Positions 26,265 to 33,472 of a stretch of 64,000 bases of DNA are shown here, piece after piece. Below the pieces are notes generated by a model, which saw only the letters and a list, made by a program, of their open reading frames with translations, searched no databases and was not told where the DNA came from. Made by a program: the position numbers and the translations under genes. The DNA is taken from the NCBI RefSeq assembly GCF_013364275.1, contig NZ_CP054932.1, forward strand, positions 5,580,001-5,644,000, given 5' to 3'. Every line of letters starts with the position of its first letter. Position 1 is the stretch's first letter. The stretch comes from Actinomadura sp. NAK00032. GTDB taxonomy: Bacteria > Actinomycetota > Actinomycetes > Streptosporangiales > Streptosporangiaceae.

Positions 26265-27682
26265 GGTTGCGTCCACGGAGGTGGTGTATGAGTTTGACCT
26301 GGTCAGAGGGCGTGGCGTCGTGACGTGAGACGGCCATCGCGTGATCCTTCGAATCGACCAAGATCAGAAGGAGAGGAACGCGATGGCCGTGGACAACAGT
26401 GTGGACCCTGCGGGGTGGCTGGCCGAGCAGATCGGGGTGTGTGAGCCCGATGTGTTGCGGTCGATGGTCAAGACGATGGCCGAGGCCCTCATGTCGGCGG
26501 AGGCGGACGCGGTCTGCGGCGCCGACTACGGGACCCGCTCAGAGGACCGGGTGAACCGCCGCAACGGCTACCGGGTCCGGGACTGGGACACCCGCGCCGG
26601 CACCGTGGAGTTGGCGATCCCGAAGCTGCGGTCGGGGTCCTACTTCCCCGAGTGGCTGCTGGAGCGGCGTCGCCGGGCCGAGCAGGCCCTGGTCTCGGTG
26701 GTGGCCACCTCCTATCTCCTGGGGGTGTCGACGCGCAGGGTGGACAAGCTGGTGGAGCAAATGGGCATCAAGGGCATCTCCAAAAGCCAGGTGTCGGAGA
26801 TGTCCAAGGTGCTGGACGCGCAGGTGGCGGCGTTCCGGAACCGGCCGTTGGAGAGCGGCCCGTATGCGTTCGTGTGGGTGGACGCCCTGACTCAGAAGGT
26901 CCGTGAGGGCGGCCGGATCGTGAACGTGCATGTGCTGGTGGCCACCGGGGTCAACGCCGACGGGCACCGCGAGATCCTCGGGGTCGAGGTCACTTCGGCC
27001 GAGGACGGAGCCGGCTGGCTCGCCTTCCTGCGCGGGCTCGTCGCGCGCGGCCTGTCGGGCGTCCAGATGGTGATCTCCGATGCGCATCGGGGCCTGGTCG
27101 AGGCGATCGGGTCGACGCTGCCGGGCGCGGGCTGGCAGCGGTGCCGGACGCATTACCTGCGCAACCTGCTGACCAGGGTGCCCAAGTCGGCGCAGCCGTG
27201 GGTGGCGACGCTGGTGCGGACCATCTTCGACCAGCCCGCCGCCGAGGAGGTCCATGCCCAGCACGCACGGGTCGTCGCCTCGCTGGAGGCCAAGCACCCC
27301 GACGCGGCCGAGCACCTGGACCAGGCCAGACCCGATCTGCTGGCCTTCACCGGCTTCCCGCGCCAGCTCTGGCGGCAGATCTGGTCCAACAACCCGCAGG
27401 AGCGCCTGAACAAGGAGATCCGCAGGCGCACCGACGTGGTCGGGATCTTCCCCGACCGGGCCGCGATCGTCCGCCTGGTCGGCGCGGTGCTGATGGAGCA
27501 GACCGACGAATGGACCGAGGCCCGCCGCTACATGGGCCCGGAATGCCTCGCCAAAGCCCGGCTGCGCGTCATCGACGGCACCACACCCGACCCCGCTACC
27601 GAGCAGCAGGAACTCACCGCTTAACCTGCAGAAACAGGATCACGCGAAGATCAACTCTTACACCACTCCAGTGGACGTCACC
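26265..27682 (+). mobile_element. IS256-family insertion sequence, complete (1418 bp)
   Basis: The left end GGTTGCGTCCACGGAGGTGG and the complement of the right end, GGTGACGTCCACTGGAGTGG, form imperfect terminal inverted repeats around one intact transposase gene. Flanking octamers (GACTCCTC left, GGTGGGAG right) differ, so no target duplication is visible. Either rearrangement followed insertion or my ends are off by a few bases. Truncated related sequence occurs inverted at 19468-19612. Confidence 0.88.
26383..27624 (+). CDS. IS256-family (mutator-type) transposase
   Basis: A 413-residue DDE transposase of normal length. Catalytic residues are seen in AFVWVDALTQKV (Asp), QMVISDAHRGLVEA (Asp) and NPQERLNKEIRRRTDVVGIF (Glu). 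The N-terminal half has the zinc-less DNA-binding region with the family phrase RNGYRVRDWDTRAGTVELAIPKLR. ATG 26383 is preferred because AAGGAGAGG lies just upstream; an earlier GTG (26341) would lie in the leader. The frame is intact. Confidence 0.95.
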   Translation: MAVDNSVDPAGWLAEQIGVCEPDVLRSMVKTMAEALMSAEADAVCGADYGTRSEDRVNRRNGYRVRDWDTRAGTVELAIPKLRSGSYFPEWLLERRRRAEQALVSVVATSYLLGVSTRRVDKLVEQMGIKGISKSQVSEMSKVLDAQVAAFRNRPLESGPYAFVWVDALTQKVREGGRIVNVHVLVATGVNADGHREILGVEVTSAEDGAGWLAFLRGLVARGLSGVQMVISDAHRGLVEAIGSTLPGAGWQRCRTHYLRNLLTRVPKSAQPWVATLVRTIFDQPAAEEVHAQHARVVASLEAKHPDAAEHLDQARPDLLAFTGFPRQLWRQIWSNNPQERLNKEIRRRTDVVGIFPDRAAIVRLVGAVLMEQTDEWTEARRYMGPECLAKARLRVIDGTTPDPATEQQELTA

Positions 27683-27728
27683 GGTGGGAGGGAGATGATC
27701 TCCCAAAATCCTCCCAGTTGATCACTGA

Positions 27729-27756
27729 GGCCCTGCCGCTGAGATGCGGGAGGGCC
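27729..27756 (-). terminator. Hairpin downstream of tRNA-Val(CAC)
   Basis: GGCCCT-G-CCGC and its near complement GCGG-G-AGGGCC around a 6-base loop, 15 bases past the tRNA 3' end. It has no T-run. It is placed where a tRNA terminator or processing stem is expected. Confidence 0.5.
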
Positions 27757-27770
27757 TGTGTCGTAAGGGG

Positions 27771-27842
27771 TGGGCGATACTGGGTTCGAACCAGTGACCT
27801 CTTCGGTGTGAACGAAGCGCTCTCCCACTGAGCTAATCGCCC
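27771..27842 (-). tRNA. tRNA-Val(CAC)
   Basis: Minus strand GGGCGAT ... ATCGCCC acceptor, D arm AGCTCAGTGGGAGAGC, anticodon stem CTTCG/CGAAG with loop TTCACAC (anticodon CAC), T arm CTGGTTCGAACCCAG, discriminator A, and no encoded CCA. 72 nt. Its 3' end faces the accessory region. The stop codon of the upstream membrane-protein gene lies inside its first ten bases. Confidence 0.96.
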
Positions 27843-28867
27843 CGGTGTTCCGACGTCGGAAACTCTAGCGCATCTTGGGGGGTGGTCGCGCGTTGAGTGC
27901 GGTGGTGCCAGATGAGGTAGATGGCCGTGCAGGTCAGGGTCCAGGCCGCCAGGGTGATGAAGGGCTGGGCGCGCTGGTGGTCGTGGAAGTAGATGGCGGT
28001 GTGCTGGGCGTCGACGGAGGCGCCGGGCGGGAGCCAGCGGCCGATGGTGCCGAGGGGGGACGGGAGGAGCGGCCAGGAGACGGCGCCGCCGGAGGACGGG
28101 TTGCCGATCAGGACCATGAGGCCCCAGGTGGGGATCATGGCCCAGCGGCCGATGAGGGCGTTGAACATCGTGAAGACCATGCCGCTGGTCAGCATGGTGA
28201 GGGCGGAGATGCTCCAGGACTCCCGGAAGGGGAGGTGGAGGACGCCCAGGCCGTGGTCGACGACGGTGCAGATCGCGAGGCCGCCGAGGGCGGCGTAGGC
28301 GGCGGTGAAGGCGATGCGGGCGGCGGGGGTCAGGGCCGCGGCGTGCACGTTGAACTGGATGGCGCCGACGAAACCGATGATCACGGCGGCCAGGGAGATG
28401 TAGAAGATGGCGAGGCCCTGCGGGTCGGTGGGCTGCAGGGGCTTGATGTCGCGGACGGTCACGGGGACGCCGGCGGCCTGGCCGGCGGCGGGGGCCGCCT
28501 GGGTGAGGATGCGGGCGACGGAGGCGCCGGAGGCGGCGGCGGTGTCCAGGGCCGCTTGGGGGCCGTTCAGGACGATGATCGCGAAGGCGCGCTGCTCTTC
28601 GATGGCGGCTGCGGCCTCGGAGTAGGACGGGTACTTCTGGACCGCGAGGGAGGCGTCCAGGTGGCCGTCGAGGGTCTGGAGGAAGGCGGTGGACTGGCCT
28701 TGGCCCACTACGGCCACGGGGATGTGGCGGGGGGCCGGGTTGGCCATGGCGTAGCAGTAGGAGCCGGCGAACAGGCCCGCGGCGACGGTGAGGATCAGCA
28801 GGAGGACGGCGGCGGGGAGGTACGGGGACGCACGGAAGTCCGCCCAGCGGTCGCGGATCGAGTGCAC
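27833..28867 (-). CDS. Membrane protein, YhgE/Pip- or DUF3533-like
   Basis: A 344-residue membrane protein. It has one N-terminal transmembrane segment (LPAAVLLLILTVAAGLFAG), then a ~130-residue extracytoplasmic domain (HIPVAVVGQGQ ... VTVRDIKPL), then five or six transmembrane segments. This is the layout of ABC-2-like YhgE/DUF3533 proteins, which may act in export or cell-envelope stress; the function is not established. GTG 28867 is the likely start. The end, HRGD-stop, uses a TAG that is bases 8-10 of the tRNA-Val gene, so gene and tRNA overlap by 10 bases. Confidence 0.8.
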   Translation of the reverse strand: MHSIRDRWADFRASPYLPAAVLLLILTVAAGLFAGSYCYAMANPAPRHIPVAVVGQGQSTAFLQTLDGHLDASLAVQKYPSYSEAAAAIEEQRAFAIIVLNGPQAALDTAAASGASVARILTQAAPAAGQAAGVPVTVRDIKPLQPTDPQGLAIFYISLAAVIIGFVGAIQFNVHAAALTPAARIAFTAAYAALGGLAICTVVDHGLGVLHLPFRESWSISALTMLTSGMVFTMFNALIGRWAMIPTWGLMVLIGNPSSGGAVSWPLLPSPLGTIGRWLPPGASVDAQHTAIYFHDHQRAQPFITLAAWTLTCTAIYLIWHHRTQRATTPQDALEFPTSEHRGD

Positions 28868-28893
28868 ATGGTCACGCTATGTGAGCGCCCGGG

Positions 28894-29301
28894 TCAGGTC
28901 CAGAACGTGGGGTCCTCGATCTTCCAGGGCAGGGTGAGGCCGTAGACGCCGAGGTAGGCGGCCACGGCGGCGGCGAGGACGACGGCGGTCAGGGTGCCGA
29001 GGATGGTGTTGCGGCGGCGCTTGCGGGGGTCGAGGGCCTTCTCCTTGGCGCGGTCCGCGGCGGTCTTGGCGCGGTGGAGGGCGCGCTGGGCCCAGGCGAA
29101 CTCGGTGGCGAGGATCGCGAGTCCGACGATGATGCCGAGGAGGCCGGGGCCCGGGGTGATCATCATGACCAGGCCGCCGACGAGGACGGTCGTGCCGACG
29201 GCGAAGACGCCGGCGCGCCAGGCGGTGTTCAGCAGCGGGTTGCGCCGGACCCGTTCGCGGAAGCGGTGGAGCCGGCCGTCCTTTTCATCATTGCTTGCCA
29301 C
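28894..29301 (-). CDS. PGPGW/TIGR02611-type small membrane protein
   Basis: A 135-residue protein. A charged N-terminus (LHRFRERVRRNPLLNTAWR) is followed by paired hydrophobic segments around the diagnostic MITPGPGLLGIIVGLAILATEF. A basic amphipathic stretch and a third transmembrane helix (TAVVLAAAVAAYLGVYG) come next. The family is common in actinobacteria with unknown function. The GTG start at 29301 has AAGG upstream. It precedes the DUF3533-like gene by 26 bases and is probably co-transcribed with it. Confidence 0.85.
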   Translation of the reverse strand: MASNDEKDGRLHRFRERVRRNPLLNTAWRAGVFAVGTTVLVGGLVMMITPGPGLLGIIVGLAILATEFAWAQRALHRAKTAADRAKEKALDPRKRRRNTILGTLTAVVLAAAVAAYLGVYGLTLPWKIEDPTFWT

Positions 29302-29574
29302 GGATTTACCTTAAGCGAGGTGTGGCCGCCGCGGGGACTCCACAGAACGTCCAGATCGTCCCGGATTGTGGGCTGACGCCCCACCGCAAGATCCGCTTTT
29401 GCGCAGGTCAGACGCAGGTTTTGCTACGGTGAGATGGATCACAATCGGGTGGGGCGCCGGAATGTTCGGCCGAGATCAGGCAGTTAGGCGTCATAGATCG
29501 CGGGGATGTCCGTCAGAGGGAGAACCACCGGAGCACCCCGCGAGCCAGCGGGACCGACGTAAGAGGGAATGGCC

Positions 29575-29988
29575 ATGAACAGCAGTACCACCGTCTCAGC
29601 ACAGCTGGGCCTTCGTCTCGTCGTCCCCGACCGCACGACCGTCCCCCTGCTCGCCGGGCTCGAGTACGCGGCCGACGACCCGTACGCGATCCGGATGGCC
29701 TTCTACGTGGGCGACGACGAGCCGGTGGAGTGGATCTTCGCCAGGGAGCTCCTCACGGTCGGCATCGTGCGCAGGGTCGGGGACGGGGACGTCGAGGTCT
29801 GGCCCGCCGACGACGACGGCTCGCTCAACATCGCGCTGTCGTCCCCGTTCGGGGACGCGCTGTTCGAGGTGCCGCTGTCGCCGCTCGCCGACTTCCTGCA
29901 CCGGACGTACCAGGCCGTCCCGGCGGGCGAGGAGAGCGAGTTCATCGACATCGACGCCGAGCTGGAGAACCTCCTCTGGCCGTCCTAA
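29575..29988 (+). CDS. SsgA-like sporulation/cell division protein (SsgB-like)
   Basis: A 137-residue member of the SsgA-like family, which in sporulating actinomycetes helps place FtsZ for septation. Family features are [53 protein letters not shown] and the conserved acidic C-terminus [15 protein letters not shown] 29575 is preferred over the ATG two codons earlier because AGAGGG then sits 7 bases away. The N-terminus also matches SsgB-type starts. It ends 4 bases into the convergent transhydrogenase gene. The 270-base upstream region should contain its developmental promoter, which I could not define. Confidence 0.9.
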   Translation: MNSSTTVSAQLGLRLVVPDRTTVPLLAGLEYAADDPYAIRMAFYVGDDEPVEWIFARELLTVGIVRRVGDGDVEVWPADDDGSLNIALSSPFGDALFEVPLSPLADFLHRTYQAVPAGEESEFIDIDAELENLLWPS

Positions 29989-31388
29989 CCGGACAGGCGG
30001 GCGATGTGGCGCATCTTGTTCATCGCGTCCAGGGCGGCGACCTTGTACGACTCGGCGAGCGTGGGGTAGTTGAACACCGCGTTGACCAGGTAGTCGACGG
30101 TGCCGCCGCAGCCCATGACCGTCTGGCCGATGTGGACGAGCTCGGTGGCCCCCGTGCCGAACACGTGGACGCCGAGCAGGCGCCGGTCCTCCGGTGAGAC
30201 GAGCAGTTTCAGCATTCCGTAGGAGTCCCCGATGATCTGGCCGCGGGCCAGCTCGCGGTAGCGGGAGACGCCCACCTCGAAGGGGATCTTGGCCTCGGTC
30301 AGGGCGTCCTCGGTGCGGCCGACGAAGCTGATCTCGGGGATGGTGTAGATCCCGATGGGCTGCGTCTCGTTGATGTCCGAGACGGGCTCGCCGCACGCGT
30401 GGTGGGCGGCGAGGCGGCCCTGCTCCATCGAGGTGGCGGCGAGGGACGGGAAGCCGATCACGTCCCCGACCGCGTAGATGTGCGGGACCTCGGTGCGGTA
30501 GTCGCCGTCGACCTTGATCCGGCCGCGCCGGTCGGCGGCGAGGCCGGCCGCCTCCAGGCACAGGTCGCCGGTCATGCCCTGCCGCCCGGCCGAGTACATG
30601 ACGGTGTCGGCGGGGATGCGCTTGCCGCTCTCCAGGACGGTGATCGCCCCGTTCGGCATCCGCTCGACGGAGGCGACCGACTCGCGGAACCGGAACGTGA
30701 CGGCCAGGTCGCGCAGGTGGTACTTGAGCGCCTCGACGATCTCCAGGTCGCAGAAGTCCAGCATCCGCTCGCGCCGCTCGACGACGGTGACCTTGGTGCC
30801 GAGCGCGGCGAACATCGAGGCGTACTCGATGCCGATGACGCCGGCCCCGACGACGACCATGGTCTCCGGGATGCGGTCCATGTTGATGATGCCGTCGGAG
30901 TCGATGATCGTCCGGTCGTCGAAGTCGACGGTGTCGGGGCGGGCCGGCCGGGTGCCGGTGGCGATCACGACGCGGTCGGCGGTGACCTTCCGCTCGCGGT
31001 CGCCGGCGCCGGCGACGCCGATCGTGTGCGGCTCCAGGAAGCGGGCCATGCCGGGCAGCACGGCGACGCGGTTGCGGGCGAGCTGGCTGCGGACGACGTC
31101 GGTCTCGCGGCCGATGACGTGCTGCGTCCGCATCCCGAGGTCGGCGACGGTGATCTCGTCCTTGACCCGGTAGCTCTGGCCGTACAGCTCGCGCTGGTTC
31201 AGGCCGGTCAGGTACAGGACGGCCTCGCGCATCGTCTTGGACGGGATCGTCCCAGTGTTGATGCAGACGCCGCCGATCATGTCGCGGCGGTCCACGATGC
31301 CGACCCTGCGGCCGAGCTTGGCGGCGGCGATGGCCGCGCGCTGCCCGCCGGGCCCGGATCCGAGCACGAGCAGATCGAAGTCGTTCAC
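29985..31388 (-). CDS. sthA: Soluble pyridine nucleotide transhydrogenase
   Basis: A 467-residue FAD flavoprotein that transfers hydride between NADPH and NAD+ in the cytosol. The FAD motif is [12 protein letters not shown], and the NAD(P) motif is [20 protein letters not shown]. The disulfide region is [14 protein letters not shown], with Thr replacing the second Cys as is usual in Sth and unlike dihydrolipoamide dehydrogenase. FAD motif 2 is [22 protein letters not shown], and the dimer domain carries VHIGQTVM. Length is typical. It is convergent with the SsgB-like gene, and the stop codons overlap. Confidence 0.93.
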   Translation of the reverse strand: MNDFDLLVLGSGPGGQRAAIAAAKLGRRVGIVDRRDMIGGVCINTGTIPSKTMREAVLYLTGLNQRELYGQSYRVKDEITVADLGMRTQHVIGRETDVVRSQLARNRVAVLPGMARFLEPHTIGVAGAGDRERKVTADRVVIATGTRPARPDTVDFDDRTIIDSDGIINMDRIPETMVVVGAGVIGIEYASMFAALGTKVTVVERRERMLDFCDLEIVEALKYHLRDLAVTFRFRESVASVERMPNGAITVLESGKRIPADTVMYSAGRQGMTGDLCLEAAGLAADRRGRIKVDGDYRTEVPHIYAVGDVIGFPSLAATSMEQGRLAAHHACGEPVSDINETQPIGIYTIPEISFVGRTEDALTEAKIPFEVGVSRYRELARGQIIGDSYGMLKLLVSPEDRRLLGVHVFGTGATELVHIGQTVMGCGGTVDYLVNAVFNYPTLAESYKVAALDAMNKMRHIARLSG

Positions 31389-31458
31389 GTCCCCCAGTGT
31401 GGGGGCACGCCCGCGCCCCGATAAAGGGTTTGCGGCGACAGATCGTCATCCGTCCGGT

Positions 31459-32067
31459 TCAGGACGGGGGCTCATCGCCGGTCAGGGCCGCGGCCAGCGC
31501 GTCCAGGCCCGCCTTGACGCGGTCCAGCGGCATGCCGCGGGTGCGCCGCTGGTAGAGGAACAGGGTGGCGGCGAGGGGGGCGAGGAGCGCGTCGGCGAGG
31601 TAGGCGGTGTCGGAGCCGGGGCGGATCCGGCCGAGGAGCATGCCGAGGTGCATGTGGTAGAGCCCGTAGGAGCCGTCGCGGAAGCGGGCGTCGGGCGGGT
31701 CGGCCTCGGCCATCAGCAGCAGGTCGGCCTGCGCCTCGGTGCGGTCGGCGAGGGCGTGCAGGAACGCGCGCAGGCGGTCGCGCGGGGACGCTCCGGGGCC
31801 GAGGGGCGGCGGGCCTTGCAGGAAGGCGGCCTGGAACGCGCGCTCGCGGTCGTCGATCACCGCGTAGACGAGCCGGGCGCGGTCGCCGAACCGGCGGTAG
31901 ACGGTGCCGACGCCGACGCCGGCGGCCCTGGCGACCTCGTCCATGGTGACCGCCTCGGGGCCGCGGGCCGCGAGCACCTCGGCCGCGGCGCGCAGGATGC
32001 GGCGGCGGTTGCGGGCGGCGTCGGCGCGCTCGGCGGGCGGTCGGCCCAGCACCGGCAGTTCCCGCAT
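31459..32067 (-). CDS. TetR-family regulator of the SMR transporter
   Basis: A 202-residue repressor. The helix-turn-helix is RRRILRAAAEVLAARG ... VTMDEVARAAGVGVGTVYRRFGDRARLVYAV, and the C-terminus is of the TetR_C type with LLLMAEADPPDARFRDG. ATG 32067 is chosen; longer frames run into the divergent promoter. It is divergent from the SMR gene with a 120-base intergenic region holding an 18-bp-armed inverted repeat, very probably its operator. Confidence 0.9.
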   Translation of the reverse strand: MRELPVLGRPPAERADAARNRRRILRAAAEVLAARGPEAVTMDEVARAAGVGVGTVYRRFGDRARLVYAVIDDRERAFQAAFLQGPPPLGPGASPRDRLRAFLHALADRTEAQADLLLMAEADPPDARFRDGSYGLYHMHLGMLLGRIRPGSDTAYLADALLAPLAATLFLYQRRTRGMPLDRVKAGLDALAAALTGDEPPS

Positions 32068-32124
32068 GTCGGCCTCCGTCCCGGGGAGATCCTGCTCCGG
32101 CAGGTTACCGGAGCGGGCACATTG

Positions 32125-32172
32125 TATCCGGAAGATTCTCCGGTTAATCTCAAGCGGAGATCTTTCCGGATA
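32125..32172. promoter_or_regulatory. Long inverted repeat operator between TetR and SMR genes
   Basis: TATCCGGAAGATTCTCCG (32125-32142) and CGGAGATCTTTCCGGATA (32155-32172) match at 15 of 18 paired positions around a 12-base spacer. Each arm also contains a partial inner palindrome, so two repressor dimers may bind. The right arm ends 15 bases before the SMR start. Confidence 0.8.
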
Positions 32173-32187
32173 TATGGGGGGTGTGTC

Positions 32188-32508
32188 GTGGCCTGGGTCT
32201 TCCTGGTGATCGCGTCGCTGATGGAGCTGGTGTGGGCGACGGCGCTGAAGGAGTCGGACGGCCTGACGAAGCCGTGGCCGACCGCCATCGGCCTGGTGGT
32301 GGCGCTGCTGAGCGTCGTCATCCTGTCGCTGTCGCTGCGCACCCTGCCCGTGGGCACCGCCTACGCGGTCTTCACCGGGCTCGGCGCGCTCGGCGTGGCG
32401 CTGGTGGGCGTCTTCGCGTTCGGCGAGAGCGCCTCGCCGGCGCGCCTGGGGTTCCTGGGCCTCATCGTCGTCGGCGTGGTCGGCCTCCAGTTCGCCGAGA
32501 ACTCTTAG
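32188..32508 (+). CDS. Small multidrug resistance (SMR) transporter
   Basis: A 106-residue inner-membrane protein with four transmembrane helices. The conserved ion/drug-coupling Glu is in helix 1 (ASLMELVWATALKESDG), with the family phrases RTLPVGTAYAVFTGLGALGVAL and GFLGLIVVGVVGLQF. It exports cationic compounds or guanidinium in exchange for protons; the GVWA-less helix 1 leaves the EmrE-type and Gdx-type choice open. GTG 32188 fits the expected N-terminus MAWVFLVIASLMELVWA. Control by the divergent TetR protein is likely. Confidence 0.93.
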   Translation: MAWVFLVIASLMELVWATALKESDGLTKPWPTAIGLVVALLSVVILSLSLRTLPVGTAYAVFTGLGALGVALVGVFAFGESASPARLGFLGLIVVGVVGLQFAENS

Positions 32509-32536
32509 CCCGGTGGGGATGGGGCACAGTGGAGGC

Positions 32537-33472
32537 ATGGCACGGGAGATGCTCGGGATCGACATCGGCGGGTCGGGGATCAAGGGAGCGCCGGTCGATC
32601 CGTCCGGCGCGTTCACGCGGGAGCGGTTCCGGATCGAGACGCCGCGGCCCGCCAGGCCGAAGCCGGTCGCGAAGGTCATCGCCGAGATCGTCGACCACTT
32701 CGGCTGGGACGGCCCGGTGGGCGTCACCTATCCCGGCGTCGTGATCGACGGTGTGGCGATGTCGGCGGCGAACGTGTCCAAGCACTGGCTCGGGGTGGAC
32801 GCCGCCGCCCTGTTCGCGGACGCCACCGGGTGCGAGATCACGCTGCTCAACGACGCGGACGCGGCCGGGGTGGCGGAGATGCGGCTCGGCGCGGGGCGCG
32901 GCCGGCGCGGCACCATCGTCCTGCTCACGCTCGGGACGGGCATCGGCAGCGCGCTGTTCACCGACGGCGTCCTCGTCCCGAACACCGAGTTCGGGCACAT
33001 CCAGATCGACGGGCGGGACGCCGAGCTCCGCGCGTCCGCGCGGGCGCGCACCGAGGAGGGCCTCAGCTGGCCGAAGTGGGCCGGGCGGCTCAGCGTGTAC
33101 CTGCGGCACCTGGAGGCGCTGATCTCGCCGTCGCTGATCATCGTCGGCGGCGGGGTGAGCCGGAAGGCCGAGCACTTCCTGCCGCTGGTCGAGGGGGTGC
33201 GGGCGGAGATCGTCCCGGCCCGGCTGGTGAACAACGCGGGGATCGTGGGCGCGGCGATGGCGGCGGCCGCCGCGCATCCGGCGGAGACCGCCGAGCCCGT
33301 GCCGCACGCGGTCCGGGCGGCCGGGGCGACCGGCGGGCCGCAGCGCGAGCCCGGCACCGCCGAAGCCGCCCGCCGAGCCCGCCCGCCGAGCCCGCCCGCC
33401 GAGCCCGCCCGCCGAGCCCGCCCGCTGAGCCCGCCCGCTGAGCCCGCCCGCCGCCCCGGCCGGACCGGCTAG
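32537..33472 (+). CDS. ppgK: Polyphosphate glucokinase (ROK family)
   Basis: A 311-residue cytosolic enzyme that phosphorylates glucose with polyphosphate or ATP, typical of actinobacteria. It has the phosphate-1 motif LGIDIGGSGIKGAPVD, catalytic LLNDADAAG, LTLGTGIGSALFTDG and ROK-like EFGHIQIDG. ATG 32537 gives the usual short N-terminus. GGAGG is only 1 base upstream of it, so ATG 32513 or 32549 are alternatives. The last ~50 residues are low-complexity PSPPAEPARRAR repeats from a 13-bp DNA repeat and are not part of the family fold. The stop overlaps the convergent GH38 stop by 4 bases. Confidence 0.93.
   Translation: MAREMLGIDIGGSGIKGAPVDPSGAFTRERFRIETPRPARPKPVAKVIAEIVDHFGWDGPVGVTYPGVVIDGVAMSAANVSKHWLGVDAAALFADATGCEITLLNDADAAGVAEMRLGAGRGRRGTIVLLTLGTGIGSALFTDGVLVPNTEFGHIQIDGRDAELRASARARTEEGLSWPKWAGRLSVYLRHLEALISPSLIIVGGGVSRKAEHFLPLVEGVRAEIVPARLVNNAGIVGAAMAAAAAHPAETAEPVPHAVRAAGATGGPQREPGTAEAARRARPPSPPAEPARRARPLSPPAEPARRPGRTG
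33375..33452. repeat. Six tandem 13-bp repeats at the 3' end of ppgK
   Basis: GAGCCCGCCCGCC (or ...GCT) occurs at 33375, 33388, 33401, 33414, 33427 and 33440 with exact 13-base spacing. Because 13 is not a multiple of three, the protein repeat is 13 residues (three DNA units), and gain or loss of one unit would shift the frame of the ppgK C-terminus. Confidence 0.92.

Noticed and set aside
6422-27770. Prophage or actinobacterial integrative-conjugative element
   Set aside because: No integrase, excisionase, Rep, Tra/FtsK or phage structural genes; only insertion sequences and remnants are present.
29302-29574. Assignable sporulation sigma-factor promoter for the SsgB-like gene
   Set aside because: I could not find paired -35/-10 elements with correct spacing for known developmental sigma factors.
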